Below, piece by piece: positions 25,844 through 39,257 of a stretch of 64,000 nt of DNA (positions are counted from its first letter, which is position 1; each line of letters starts with the position of its first letter). The notes beneath the pieces were generated by a model. That model searched no databases. It was not told the DNA's origin and saw only the letters and a list, made by a program, of their open reading frames with translations. The stretch is from Cyanoderma ruficeps. Lineage: Eukaryota > Chordata > Aves > Passeriformes > Timaliidae. A program made the translations under genes and the position numbers. Location of the stretch: positions 4,018,149-4,082,148 of the forward strand of contig VZDJ01004378.1 in assembly GCA_008694505.1 (NCBI GenBank), written 5' to 3'.

Positions 25844-25884
25844 GCAAGTATGTATTTAGTAACGTAGTTTCAGTACATACTTGC
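25844..25884. repeat. Inverted repeat, 11-bp arms
   Basis: GCAAGTATGTA (25844-25854) and TACATACTTGC (25874-25884) are perfect inverted copies separated by 19 nt. ATTTAGTAAYGT also occurs twice in direct orientation, once inside the loop and once just beyond the second arm. Confidence 0.85.
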
Positions 25885-28800
25885 GAGCATTTAGTAATGT
25901 GTTTTCAGCCTTGCAGCGAAATATCGATGAATCAATGCATTAAATTTTGTTCTTTTATAAAGCAAATTTTGTCTGTCCCTGGTTTAAAGAGACTGTCACT
26001 TTTTTCTAGTTACCACTTTTTTATGAGTCCCCTGGAACATATTTCACCATTTTTTTCTTCTGCCTCTTCACTCCTTTTTTTTAGTCCCCACAAAAGAGGA
26101 GACAATCATTAACTAAGCCCAATCCTCTTTATCTGTTCTCCTACCCCAGCCAAACCAAATCGCAAACCACCAGATTGAATTTGTCCATAGAATAAGATTT
26201 AGGTTGTGAAAGAAATTCACTTGTGACTGTCTTCCATCAAGGGAAAGTGGTGTACGTGGACATATATTATATATATGGGTATATATGTAGTGAGTCAGTG
26301 ATTAGATGATGACCCTGGTAACTGCTGTTTATCTTAATCAGTTCTACACACATATGTACCCACCCAGCTGTACTCTGCCAGTGTGTGCCAAAGGCAGGTT
26401 CTGTATCTGGGAGATGAATCAGAGTTAAAATTCCTGGGGAAGGAAGGGACAGCAAAGTGCTACAATTAACTAGCCAAAAAAAAAAGTGTTCTTCCTGTGT
26501 TTTTCCTTCCCAACATTTTAAAATTTACTCTAGTAATCAAGTGGCCACACAGAAATCCAAGACTAAGGGAGAAGGAACACTCCTAGGCTAAAAAAGATTT
26601 TGTAATGTGTGAAAGGCTTAGTACATCAAAGCAGATAATTCAAGTCTTGCTTTCATAGGTGATAGATATTAGAAGTAATTGATCTGGCCATGTAGAAACT
26701 GAGTGAGTTTACTTCCTGAATACTTGATGACCTATTTTCCTTCCATTCCTTCTCTCCCATCCAGCTACTAAGTCATGAGTAGATCAAAAACATTTGACTT
26801 CTAGCTAATTCTCGAAAGTAGGAGCAGTAATAATCAGAAATTTATTTTCATCTGAATTTTGTGCATTCATTTCTCTTTCTTGGACTTTATCTGTAAAGGA
26901 GAAGTTTATAATGATATGTGTTCACTACATAACACTGTCAGGAAATGCTGGTTGTGGGGATAGACTTCATTCTCTGGATTGCAGTTTTATTCCCAATGTT
27001 TGTCTTTCTTCTGTCTCAACCCCTATATATTGTTACTTTTGAGCTGATGATGTGTATCTGCTTGTTTATTGGCTGAGCATGTTTTGGGAAAGAAAAATTG
27101 TCTTTTGGCCTTTGAACATACTTCATTAGATGTTGCTTTCTGCACTGCTAAGGTAGCAAGAAGAATACATCCAAAACCATTGTTTTCAAAAACTCGAGAC
27201 ACATTTCAGAGAAAAAACACAGCTATAAAACCTGTTCATCTGGTCAAAATTCTGCTAAAGATCTTTCAAGGAACATGTCTTCCAATTCTACCTTCATTGC
27301 TTCCTTTGCAAATTTCAGATTTTTTTGTGGTGTCATAGAAAGTAATTTTAAATCAAGTTTATTGCCTTACTTTTCCCTGTAACACCTTGGGATCATGCTC
27401 TGAGCTGTGTATAGTTTTTATTTTTATTTTTAGTCAAGTGAGTATAGAGAATTCTGGTAAATCCTGTCAAATCCCATAATATGGTAGCCTACAGACATCT
27501 GTACATGCTGAGACAAGATTACTCACAAATAGATCTTTCTACCCCTGTGAGAACCGGCTGTTTGGGGAAGAAGTTGGTTTTGCCTGCAGTAGGAAAGTTG
27601 CTTGGCATGGGCAATTGAATCAGCCGTGGCTGAAGTACTGAAGGGTGATGAGAGAGGCAAAACCTCCTAGTAACCAGCACTGCTTCAGAAATGTCAACCC
27701 ATGAGCTTTGTTTTAATCTTAAATTCTTCTTCTGGCCTGCCAGCTCAGCACTGATCAGTGTGGCTTGGCCAGAAGCTGGCGCTGTGCTGGGAAAACCATG
27801 TATTGGTAAACAGCTGTGTAATGAAGTGAGCACGTGTGAACAGTCTGCAAACCTGCTCTACTGTGATGAAAAATTAATCACTTTCTTCTTTTGCCTGCTT
27901 TTTTTTTTGTTTTCAGTGTCTATTTTACTTATCATTGCCTTTGAAATTTGAGTAGTTATTATTTGATGGGACAATTTTAATTTTATTTTTCTGAATGCAT
28001 GACCTCAGGTTATTTATTTTTTTTTTCTGTCACCCACACAGTTTCACAAATGTGTTAACTCTGTTGGCAAATACCCCATTTAAAGTGCCTGTGGAAGACT
28101 AGTTATTAGTTTTTTCTACAGGGGAGCTGACAGGAGGAAAGTTTGAAGGATCAGTCGATTGCCATCCTCTCTGCAGGGACTTTATGGGGGAATTGTCTGG
28201 CTGGGCTGCCTTGCATTTCTAACCCTTTGCAGTTGTTATTCTCACATCATATTTTGTGTATCTGAACTGCTGTAATTGGTGATTGAGAGGCAGAAATACC
28301 AAATCAGCTCATCTTGTCTTTAATACTTTCTCTGACATCATCTGTGAAATATATTCATTGATGCTGTGGAATAACAAAGCTGGGGAAAACACTTTTTCCC
28401 CCTCTGAACCGCACTCCTTTACCTGCCTGAGGCGCAATATATCAAAATATCAATTGCTACATACTGTCTTTAACTTTTATTGCCAGAACAGAAAATACTG
28501 CTTGGTTACTAGTTGACTATTCACTGAGCAATGTATTTCTGTAAAAGCAAATTTTCAGTTTTTCCACCTTGCTCCCCCATGCAAACCTGTTGTCACCAGT
28601 TTGTGTTTGGGGACACTACTAACCAATTGTCTTTCCATTTTCATGCTGCTTATTAGAGTTGTTTTTTTCTTGTTCTGGCTTTGTACCATTTCTTTTTCAT
28701 ACTGGTGAAAATCATCCTGAAGTTGCTTTCAGTATGTATTGGTTTACTTTTTTAATGTGCCTTTTATTTGTGTCCTACTCTCCCATTATCCTTGTTTTTT

Positions 28801-31523
28801 CCGTGTGTGTAATATCCCTTACTTTGCTATCTTAACATATCCCTAGCTCCTGCTGCTTCCCTTGCTACAAGTGGAAAGCTAATAGCTCAGGGACCAGACT
28901 TGCTTTATTGACCTAAGAGGTATCCTTAGAGGAAGACGGGATGATATGTTTGTTGTCTGCTAGGAAGGTGCTCGGCTCACTGCCTCGTCTCTGCTCATTG
29001 AGGGATGTGTTTTGGGGCGTTTGTCATTATGCCTTGACTCTGGTTCTGTATTTAGGTGTACTGGGCCCTGGTTAGTATGTTACTCTGTCTTAACCAGGTG
29101 CCAGTCTCCAAGGCTTTTACACATTTAATCCTGAAGCCAATTTCCATATAGGGATTTTTTGGCACATTAGCTGCAAACATGCCTCCTCTGTTTCTTTCCA
29201 AGTTACTCCTGTTGCTGCCAGCTGATGGCAGTGGCATAAGCAGGTCTGGCACTCAGACTTTTCTGTGACTTCTGGCTCTTGCCGTCCAGGACAGGAGGCA
29301 GGGCAAGGAATGACGTCTGCTGAAGTCCTGCTCGTTTGGCTAGTGCCTGTCTCCGGTGCCCAGTTCTGCCTAGAAGTGCTGGCACAGAATTGAAAGCAGC
29401 CCAGTTCTTGTACGTTGCAGCTGATTCCCTCAGGTTTCAGAATAGCAGCTGTGAAAAGGCAGTTTTCAGTTTGTTGCTCTGTGTGGGAAACTCTGAGCAG
29501 CAGGAGGGAAAGAGTGTTTGCATGTTGGTATCAGGCTGCATCAGCTTAAGCTTGCATTTTGAAGGTTATTTTTTCAGCCATAAGCATTGAAGGCTTTTCA
29601 TTTTGTATTTAAAACACCCTAGAAGTTGGTACTTGCTCAATAGAATTTATTTCTGGTTCTTATTTATTTTGCAGTGAGGAGATAAAGCATATGTTTCTCT
29701 TCAAGTGTGATTGCTTGTATGCATGAGTTCAAGAATGTTCTTGAGTGTTTTTCCTGTCGGGAAGGGGAAAAGCATTAATTAACAGCATGGTGAAAAATGA
29801 AGAGAGGTACAGTGAGTACTCCTTTAAATATGTGACCTGATGAAACAAAATTAGGAAAAGAGAAGGTGATTGTACAAGATTTTTTTCTGCAACTGTGTTT
29901 CCATTTTTCTGTTAACAATTAATTATTCATTTATATCCAATTGTCTTGTCTGGGGTTTTCGAGGCTAGCAGCTTCTGTGTAATGAAAGTGCTGGAGGGAT
30001 ATTCTGAGTGATAGACACAAAGAGAATCCTTAGGATAATACTTTGAGTAGACTTGTTTGGGCATAGACAAGGATATGGAAGAAAGGACAAATATACAGGG
30101 TATAAATGAGACCTCTAAAGAGATAGTGTACATCTACAACAATTAGAGGAGAAACATCCATCAGTGATGGAGGTTTCATGGACTGAGTTGAAGGTGTTGA
30201 GAAAGTGTATGGAACAGAATTAATTTAGGAGTAGAGGAGCTGTTCAGCAAGGACAATGACAAATTTAAAGAGGAATGAATTTGTAGCAGAGGATTCCATT
30301 GGTCATGAGAGTTATGCTTTTAAGTATTAAACAGAAATGAAGGAGAAATATCTTGGGAGTAAGTTTGCAAGAGAGATATTGGTCTAGAAAAAAGGATTTA
30401 AACTGGTCAATAAGGAAATAGTCTCAAAATCCATGTCAGTGTAATGCAGGATAGCTAGAGCAAAGAACTGGTGAGAAAAATGGTATGCAGAAGTTGGACT
30501 GCATGAATATCAAAGCAGTAGCATATAGTGCACTGGGGAAAACTGGGTTTTTATCTGCAGAAAGTTGGAGTTGTTTTATATGTTTAGGTTTTTCTGATGG
30601 TGAATTCATGAGTTTTCTTTTTTGAAGAAAAAATTCACCTTCAGGCAGTCTACGCTGAATGTTTATCTTGCTGGCTTTTGCTGGGAAACATCCCCATTTT
30701 GTGCCTATTGCTCATAAATTCCTTGATTTATTTGTAAATTATATATTCTGAGGCCTTGTAGCAAGGTTATTTCTTATTCAGAAGTGTTTTACAAATGTTT
30801 CTCTACTCCAACTCTTTAATACATCAAATACATATTATTGCTAAAATATTAATATTGACCATTTAGTTTTTTTATTATTTTGAGCTCATTATGGATGGAG
30901 GGAGCATAGGCAGGGAGAAGAAATAAAAAAAATAAGAGGTTGTTTGGTATAGATCTGATATTAAATCATCTTAGAAATCAGTTTGCATTTCACTTTCTCT
31001 TCCTTCCTACAGAAGGCAGAGGATTTTTCAGTCTCTTACCAGTGGGGATTTAAGAGTAAATAGTGGTATTATCTGGAGATAGAAGTTAACAAACTCCATT
31101 AAAATTTTTCTTTTTGTAATAATCTTCAGTTAGCTGTTGGAGTATTTGCCTGAATGGACACTTAGATTCTGCTTGCGGTGACTTAACTCCAAATGCACTG
31201 TCATTCTCATGCCCACCCATACTACACACAGATATAGCATGTTTATGAAGTAGCTAGATGTGTTTCAGCTTAAATACTCTGTGATACAGATTCTGACAAT
31301 CTTGTTTATATGACTTTGAGTTCTTTTCAGCATACTTTGTCTCCCAAATTAATATACTTTAAAAACACTACTTGAGATTGAGGCTAGCTTTTAAAGTTAC
31401 CTTTCACTGCCCTCCAAGTTCTTCTATATTTAATAACTTGATATTCCCTGGCCTTTTTCTGTGATAATAAATGTTATAAAATTATATAAATGTTATATAA
31501 AGCTATTGTAAGCTATTATAAGC

Positions 31524-31559
31524 TATATTCACAAAACCTAGCTATGTTTTGTGAATATA
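31524..31559. repeat. Inverted repeat, 14-bp perfect arms
   Basis: TATATTCACAAAAC (31524-31537) pairs perfectly with GTTTTGTGAATATA (31546-31559) across an 8-nt loop. Two more GC pairs are possible with one bulged A. It lies in an AT-rich run where AGCTATT-like words are repeated just upstream. Confidence 0.9.
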
Positions 31560-32599
31560 AGCCTTCTGTTTTACCACCTGGAATATAAAAACACAAATAT
31601 CCTACAGTGGAAAGCTGACAATTACAAGATCCAGCTGCGTGTGCATATATCAATGTATTTTGCTCATGTGTTGCTGAAAAAGAAGTATCATTCTTAACTG
31701 TGTAATGTAAAGCTGATCTGTTTGTTCTGCAGATCAGTCACCCCTGATATCAGACTATGTGAGTATTTTTGTGTGTGGCTGTCTCTCAGACACCCTGAGT
31801 GTAGGATGTACCTTATGGGACTTCTGTTAGACCCAGATGAAAATTTTTCTCCTCTTTGCCCCTACCACTCATAGCCTGGGGTGGGAAATTTTTAAAACCT
31901 TTTTCCTTGCTGAATCTCCTGGAAGGTCAGTGATATGCTGTGAACAGAGCTGCTGTTGTTTTTGCTTGACTCTTCCTCAAACTTTAATTGGAGCAGTTGG
32001 ATTACACCAGTCTTTCTGCTGCTTTAATAAACCTATATGTCTGTGGATGAAAAACACCATGTAAGAAAGAAAAGTATTATTTATTTAAAATAATAAAATT
32101 ATTGAGATTATTACTAAACCTCTTGGTGTTTTATGTGTTCTGGATATTTAAACTCTAATAGTTTATTAACCCATTGATTGCTAACAACATTTGGTCAGAA
32201 CTCAGTCCAGGAAGGCCTTAAAGAGGCCACAGGGGTGTGATAAAATCAGCAAACTGAGTAAAGCCTCCATACCTGACCCTCTTGCTGTATTACAAGCTGT
32301 GTCTGTTTCGAGTGCACCTAACTATGCAAAGCAGCACGAAAGAGTAGGAGACTGTACAGGCTGGCAGGTTCTGTTTCACTGTACAAATGCACTTTTCTGG
32401 TGTCACACTGCTTGCCAGTGGAGATGTGACTTCAGAGAGTCAGAGAGATTTAATATAAGGCAACTAACACAGAGTCAAGAAAGAGAGATGGAACCTAAAT
32501 GAGATAAATAGCACAACAGGGACACAACAGTCTCCTTTCTGAGCCATTAAAGCAGGACAGCACATGCAATGCAAACATAAAAACAGCTGAAATAACAAA

Positions 32600-33480
32600 G
32601 TAATAAGAGTCTTGCTCTGTCTGAAGTTAATTAGGGGCAACAAACTGCCCCTAATTACTGAAAGAGTGGGATCCTCAGCAAAGCTGCCTGGGATACTAAT
32701 TAAAAGAACTGATTATAAGAAATAGAATGAATAATTAATGACTAAGAAATCATTTTGAAGAGTATCTTCAGAGAGCAAATAAAGTGCCCTTGGAAAATAT
32801 TGTGACACCCTGAGCCATGCAGGGGATCTAATCCTGCAGATAGACCTGAACTGATTTGCAAGTTTGTTGTGCTTATGCTTTCTAGTGGTAAGGCAGGGAC
32901 TAATAGGGGCAGAATGACAGGTAAAATAGGAATACTATTTCCATTTCCATATCAAATACTCTCTTCAACTATTTTTTTAATGTAGGACTTCAATAGAACT
33001 TGCATATGAAGTATGCTGACATAGTGTATTCTGTTTGAATAGTTGGCTTTGTAATAGTCCATTGTTCCTAGAGCAGAGAGAGGTCTTTGGTGCTTGCAGG
33101 GGGCCTCTGGGTAGCATCCTCTGTGTTGATTACTAGCATGTGTATCTGTAGCAACTGTTTGCTGTCAATTGTATGGGCCACCAAATGGACTGTGATTTTT
33201 CAATATTCTTGATAAAACAGCAATATGGAAATTACATCTGACAGAATAAAAATTAAAAGTTTAAAGATTTATCTTTTCAAAAAATACCCCAACCAAACAA
33301 AACAATCCCAAAACCCCTAGCTCAGTTAATGAGGCTTTTTTATCCTAAGCAGTTTTTAAAGGAGCTAATCAGGGGTAAAGTTTTATCCAGGCATCTGTTT
33401 GGGTGTTTCCACCTAATTGACACTCCTTAATTTATTAATTTGAACTGTTTTTAATAGCCTTAATCCTCAATTACATTGAC
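32600..33480. promoter_or_regulatory. TAAT-rich block, possible intronic enhancer
   Basis: Many TAAT/ATTA cores, the homeodomain-type binding word, occur here: TTAATTAG, CCTAATTACTG, ACTAATTAAAAG, ATAATTAATGAC, CCTAATTGACA, CTTAATTTATTAATTT and CCTCAATTACA. They cluster at 32625-32740 and 33320-33475. The region is free of recognised repeats. The role is a guess from motif density, and AT-rich DNA yields TAAT often by chance. Confidence 0.25.
32628..32657. repeat. Inverted repeat, 12-bp perfect arms
   Basis: TAATTAGGGGCA (32628-32639) and TGCCCCTAATTA (32646-32657) are perfect inverted copies around a 6-nt loop. Each arm contains a TAATTA homeodomain-like core. Confidence 0.9.
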
Positions 33481-33950
33481 ACATACATAGAAATTTAGAT
33501 TAGGAATAAATAAAAATAAATGTTTGGAAGCATTGAACAGTAGGAGCAATTTCCTCTACTGGTTCTCAGTCTCTGCTGGAGGCCAAGGTGCAGGTGCTGG
33601 AGGCTGCAGGTACCCCAGAGTGCTGGGGTGTGCATGAAGGGGACATGGGTCTTAAAGTAGTTGGGCTGGGCAAACAGCCCACTGCTGTGTGACGTCCATT
33701 TGAGACAGGCGTGACATTTAGTTCTCAATGATCAGTCAGTGATCATTATAGTGAGCCCCTCTTTATGTGGGGTTCATGTTCACAGAGGGACCAAACCCAG
33801 AGCTGAAATACCCATGTCCTTTGTAGTGTTTTTCAGTTGTTCTGACCTTCAATAGATTCATCAGTATCTCCTCGGTCCCATAAGATCTGTGTGTTGCAAT
33901 GAATTGATTAGTGTCTGTTTGGTCCCACAGTTGTATGCTGTAACTCTGAA

Positions 33951-33984
33951 TGTGTTCACATCCTGGAAGAAGGATGTGAACACA
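33951..33984. repeat. Inverted repeat, 14-bp perfect arms
   Basis: TGTGTTCACATCCT (33951-33964) and AGGATGTGAACACA (33971-33984) pair perfectly around a 6-nt loop. A further 7-bp pairing, ACTCTGA (33943-33949) with TCAGAGT (34001-34007), could extend the stem across an asymmetric bulge. Confidence 0.9.
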
Positions 33985-36900
33985 ATTGACTCCTGTGTGC
34001 TCAGAGTGAGACAATGACCATGATCCATGGCAGAGGCAGAGAGTCCTGCTATTGATGGTACATTCCTGCTTCCCTGCATGCTGTGGTTCTGCTACATTCT
34101 CTATGGGATGTGAAAAGTGTGCATTTGTGTGGGGTATGATATATACATAAAAGGGAGGAGAGAGTGTGTGTCTGCATGAGAGAGGCGGGGAAAAAAGCCA
34201 TGGGTACTATAGGAGGGATTAGAATGGGTGCTGCACTGCATGTTATGATCCCATTGGTTTTAAAATTATGCGTTAAGCATAAAATACTGAAGTACAAGTT
34301 ACTTAATACTACTGCTTTTTCAGAAACGGCTTTTTATTTGTTCTGTTTATTGTAGTAGAACTTGTAAATTGCCATTGAATTTCTTTGAAAACAAACATCA
34401 CACACCCCCTACCCCCCCAAACCAAGCCAACAAATCCAGCATCCTAAACTGTGCAGATCTGTGTTTCCTTCTTGGCTTTTGTAGCTTTTTCAAAGACGAA
34501 ACTTCTAAACATTGTGATAAGGAAGCAAAGATGTTCATATGAATTGTGTTAATAGTAAAGATTTTATATTTTTATAGATATTGAGCTTTTAGAATTGATC
34601 TGATTCCTTAGGGCCAGGTCAAAGTGTGCTCTGTTGAAATGAATACACTGAATTTCTAGTATTCTGTTTCTGCTCTTTAAGTTTTACAGGCATAAGACTT
34701 AAATATGTGGTTTTATTTTATATTTAGGATGGATTTATACCTTGGCTGCAGACGTTTGCTGTGGAAGCATATGTGTTCTCAGTGTGAAGGATAATTTATT
34801 TTCCTAATTTGGTTGAATTTGTGGCTTTTTTCCTGTAGTGGAAAAATAATTAGTCCAACAGGAAAGCAGCTATCTCGATTATGTGGTTAAAAAAATCAGT
34901 AAGAAAAAATTCTCCTGCACTGCGCAACTGTAGAAATGGTGCTTACCTTTTACTCAGTCTGACTTTAGTGAGGCTACAGAGCAGCCAACACAGCTGTCAT
35001 AAGTCACTTTAGGGGGAAAAAAAGGAGTTTGTCTATTTTATTTTTAGTAGTGATGTGGTTAGGATGGAACAGCTGCTTCGTATCAGTGGTCGGACTAACA
35101 CTGCTTCAGTCAGTGCTAATAACATAAATGGATGGGGTAATGCCTATTGACTAATAGCTGGAGTAATACATCTTCTCAGAGATTGAGTGAAGAGGTGTGA
35201 GGAGATGAAGCTCTGAGCAATACAGATGGTCAGTGATGCAGATCCATTTCAATCTATAGTGCTGGAGACCCTGGAAAATGAACAGAATTGCATAATAGCA
35301 TCAGAATAAGATAGGTGACCTCTAACCTTTAGTTTCTGAAAGGCCGAAGGATTCAGGGAGAAACTCAGTCATTTTGTCAATGGAATGAATCCATCCTTGG
35401 ACAGGATGTGCATTTGTGTGTGTAAGGCAGATGTCAGATAGCATTTACTCACCACAGTCATTCATATGAATGAATAAGAAAAAAATAGTACTTCAGGTAC
35501 TGAAATTGAAAACTGTCTCAAAATACTTATAAGTTGCTTGCTAATTTTGGGCCTTATAATTATAAGCCAAATAAAGCATTAAAATGTTGGGGATTTTTTC
35601 TGTTGGGAGTAAATAAATTTGTGCAATCAATGCAGAAGAGTGAAAAAAAGATCAAGATGGACTAAACTAATCCTGTTTTGAGAAGGATTTGACAGTCTGA
35701 GTTCGAGACACCATTTCTAATGCAGTAGTTTCTAAAGAGTTTAACGTGTGTATTTGCAGATTTTGTGTACACAACCTGGGAAACCAAAATAGGAGCTGTT
35801 TTGGAAGGTGGCACAAATAGGAGAGCTGTAGATTTTCCCTCACTATATTGTGTGAAAACAGGTATTTTATCCTCCTGCCAGTTCACAAGATTCTTTTTGA
35901 ATCACCAGATAGTTACCAGGGGACATGTCTGCTGCCAAACAGCTCTGTATTTGTGCCTTGACAGAACATGTAATAAGCCAGGCTAACTAAGCTGCAGTGC
36001 CTCAGGTACACCAAGTAAACATGCTGGCAAATATCATAGCTGAATAAAATTGTGGCTTTGCTGTGGAATGGAAATACTATATTGCAAAATTATTGCAAAG
36101 CTGATGAATCTATTCAACACACAGACAAGTTACTGTGAATCATACTTGAACTGCAAATGGGAAAGGACCTCCTGGGTTGAGTCAGTCTCATGTCCAAAAA
36201 TAAGACATCTTGTCTCTTTTATAAGCAGGTGAAATTTCACTTAGTAGGTATCACTGTCATTCTTCCTTACTGTAATCGTTGTGAGACTTCTGTTTTCCAG
36301 AAAAATGCATTTGCAGGTTTGGTTTATACCCACTTCCTGTTCTGCCAGCTCTGCCTTTCAGCTGTAATAACTGCTTTTCCTTCCTGAAGGATTTAGTGGA
36401 GGATGGCATCTCATTCTGCTGTATGAAACAATCCATGTGAACCATCCCTCAGGCAGTGGTCTCTCTTCTTCTCTGACTATCCTAACTGCCTTTATCTGTA
36501 GGTCTTGCAGCTGGAATTAATATCCCCTTGTTCTCGTGTCACATTAACATGGTACCTGGAGTGTGCTAAGGCAGTGCATCTGAGCCTTTGGCTCAGAGTA
36601 GCCAAAGAGAACAGAAATCTCATAGAAGTTGTTGTGAGTCCTGCCCTGATGTTTGGGATGCTGAATTTCACCCCATTTCTTTCACCACAGCTCCTGTGGT
36701 GGCTGTTTTCCAGTACATCTTTTTATCCAATAAGTTTTTATCCACTCTGTGTGCTAGTGCATCCCAGCCCTGAACGCCAATATCAGTCTTCAGATTCAGA
36801 ATATTTATAGTCGTGTTCCTGTTCTCTCTGTCATAACAACATGGAAACACTGTATTTATTGTCAATTTTCAGTTACCTTTCCTTCTATTTCTCCTTTAAC

Positions 36901-39216
36901 AGTTACCCTCACATTTTTTTAAGTCTTTTTCCCCTTTGTGGAAGTACCTCCGCTGTGTAACTGTTGTCTAGATAAGATCTACAGCATTCTTCTAGCCAGA
37001 AAGCAAGAATAAAAAAAAACAGATTACTTGATTTTTATCATTTTTTAAATTATTGTGGTAAGTTGGTGACTTTTTAATCCTTCCTATTCTGGGTCAGATA
37101 TTACTCCATTACCCTTACCCTGATTCTAACCTTATTTTTCTATCCTTGTCCTGAGGAGTCTGTGCTCCTCTGCATATAGAGACCTGCTGCCCTCTTTTGG
37201 GAAGAAGGATACTTTGATGGATGCTGGACAATTTTCAGACTCTTCTAAAGAGTTTGCACGGTGCCTCATTCAGGTCTGTCAACGCTTCAGATGACTGAAC
37301 TTACTAACTCCTCTTAATTCCTTAACATAGAGAATAAAATACCACTTCTCAGTTTCCAGGCTGAAGAGATCTTCCTGACAAAATGCAAACTGCTGAGACC
37401 AGATTTGTGTTCAATAACCATGCCTATCAGCAATCTCTCAAAATAATTAAGTGCTGTGGTGATAAAGAACAAAACGTGTTCAGTGGCACAATTTGTATGA
37501 ATTCACTTGCAATGTTGCTGTGTGTCTTCCTTCTACTTTGTTTTTAGCCCAACTCCCATCAATAATCTTGAGTTCCTGGTCGTCCAGTAAGCTTCTAAAA
37601 AGGCTGTTTCTGGCATTCTGCCCTGGCCACATTTGGCACACTGCAGAGCAGGGTTTACGAAACATCTGTTAGGTCAAGAATTTTGTTGACCACAGGAGGT
37701 TAAATGGTTAGGGCATACTGATTTCTCTATAGAATCTGTCCAGACTTGTGAATTTTCACCATACATTTGCATATAACTTGAATGCTTGTGGCAATCATGT
37801 ATAACATGAATAACATACATAACAGCAGCATTTGGAGTTAATCTTTCTCTCTAAAATACTGAGTCAGTGTTTTTGTTTTGAAAACGATTGACATGTATAT
37901 ATATGAGTTTTCTGCGCAACAAAAAACATAGACTGGTGCTTCCTTCCTAACTTCCTAACTTTCCTTCCTTTGACACAACAACTTTGTGGTTGAGTAGAGC
38001 ACAAGAATGAGTTACTTATGACCCTATGTCATCTTTTATTCTGTCTGTAGTGTGTTATTTCAGGCATCTCCCAGCACTGGAAAGTTGCAAGGAACCTTGG
38101 CCTGGTCTGCCATACTCCTACTCAGCGCTTCTAAGTAGTAATTTTAGGAAAAGCTGTTACAAAGTACGTACTGTGAATTTTTCTGAAGGTCAGTCATTTT
38201 TTCTGTGCTTCTTGAGAATGATGCTTGTGCTTGTGCTGGGGACCAAGTGAATCACTTTGAAAGTCTGGTTCTTGTTCCTGTGAGATTAAATAGCACAAAG
38301 TTTAGCAAACCTCATTCACCACAGCTCTTCCACTTCTCACACTCCTCAACTGTACTGGATTTTATGGAATGGCATATGTGTCTTTGGTTTAGGCTTGCAT
38401 CGTCTGGTCCTTTGCACCAGAAGGAAGAAAAGCTTTAGGAAGGGGAAAGTAGGCATCCTGTCAAATTAAGTTGGTAGTCTCAGTAGAAGACGTTTAGAAG
38501 TGGGAGTTAGAGGAAGGAATAAGCTCTCTCTCTGGAAGCTCTGATTTTTGTGTGCCTCAGTCCTTCATTATTATGCCTGCTGTGCAGAACAGGAAGAATA
38601 TCCAAGTTGCTCCTCTTCTGTAACTCTGAAAATAATAGAAATCCTGAAAGTTGGGTTCTGTCTGAAGTTTGGAAAGGGAATTGCATCTCCGGAATATCAG
38701 ACTACCCCCTAGCTGACAGTGCAGTAGCTGTATAGTAAGTGTCAGCTCAGTTCCTCTGACATGTACCTTATCACTGTGCCATTTTTTTTCTGTGACACTG
38801 GGAGAAGTGGAGGTCAAGAATCCTGTTCTGTTGCCTTTTGGTTAGGTACATAAACTACCAGTACAGTGTATACCAAAGTGATCTTAGGCAACTTTTGCAG
38901 GATTAAAGATAAGAATTTACTCCTGACTTTAACTGGGAAGGCTGGGAGGCTTTCAGCCAACTTCCTTTCATTGTTTCCTTCAAACGTCTGATGTTATCTG
39001 GTCTGCGGTCATGTTATTAAATGTGTGTGCTGTCCTGGGGCCCTTTAACCTTTTCCCCTTTGCCCCTGTGCTATGCCCTGCTCAAATCCTGGCCTTCAGG
39101 GGACTCAAGCAGGGAAACTTCTGTGGTTCAGTGGGATTTTGCACAAGTAGATGCTCTGTGAATATACTGTGAAGTTGTAACTAAGCATTTGTGGAGAGTA
39201 ATAGCTTTAAGACTAT

Positions 39217-39257
39217 TTTCTTTTTTTCTTTTTTCTTTTTTTTTCTTTTTATCTTTA
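39217..39257. repeat. T/C-rich low-complexity tract
   Basis: A run of T interrupted by single C residues. No other content seen. Confidence 0.8.
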
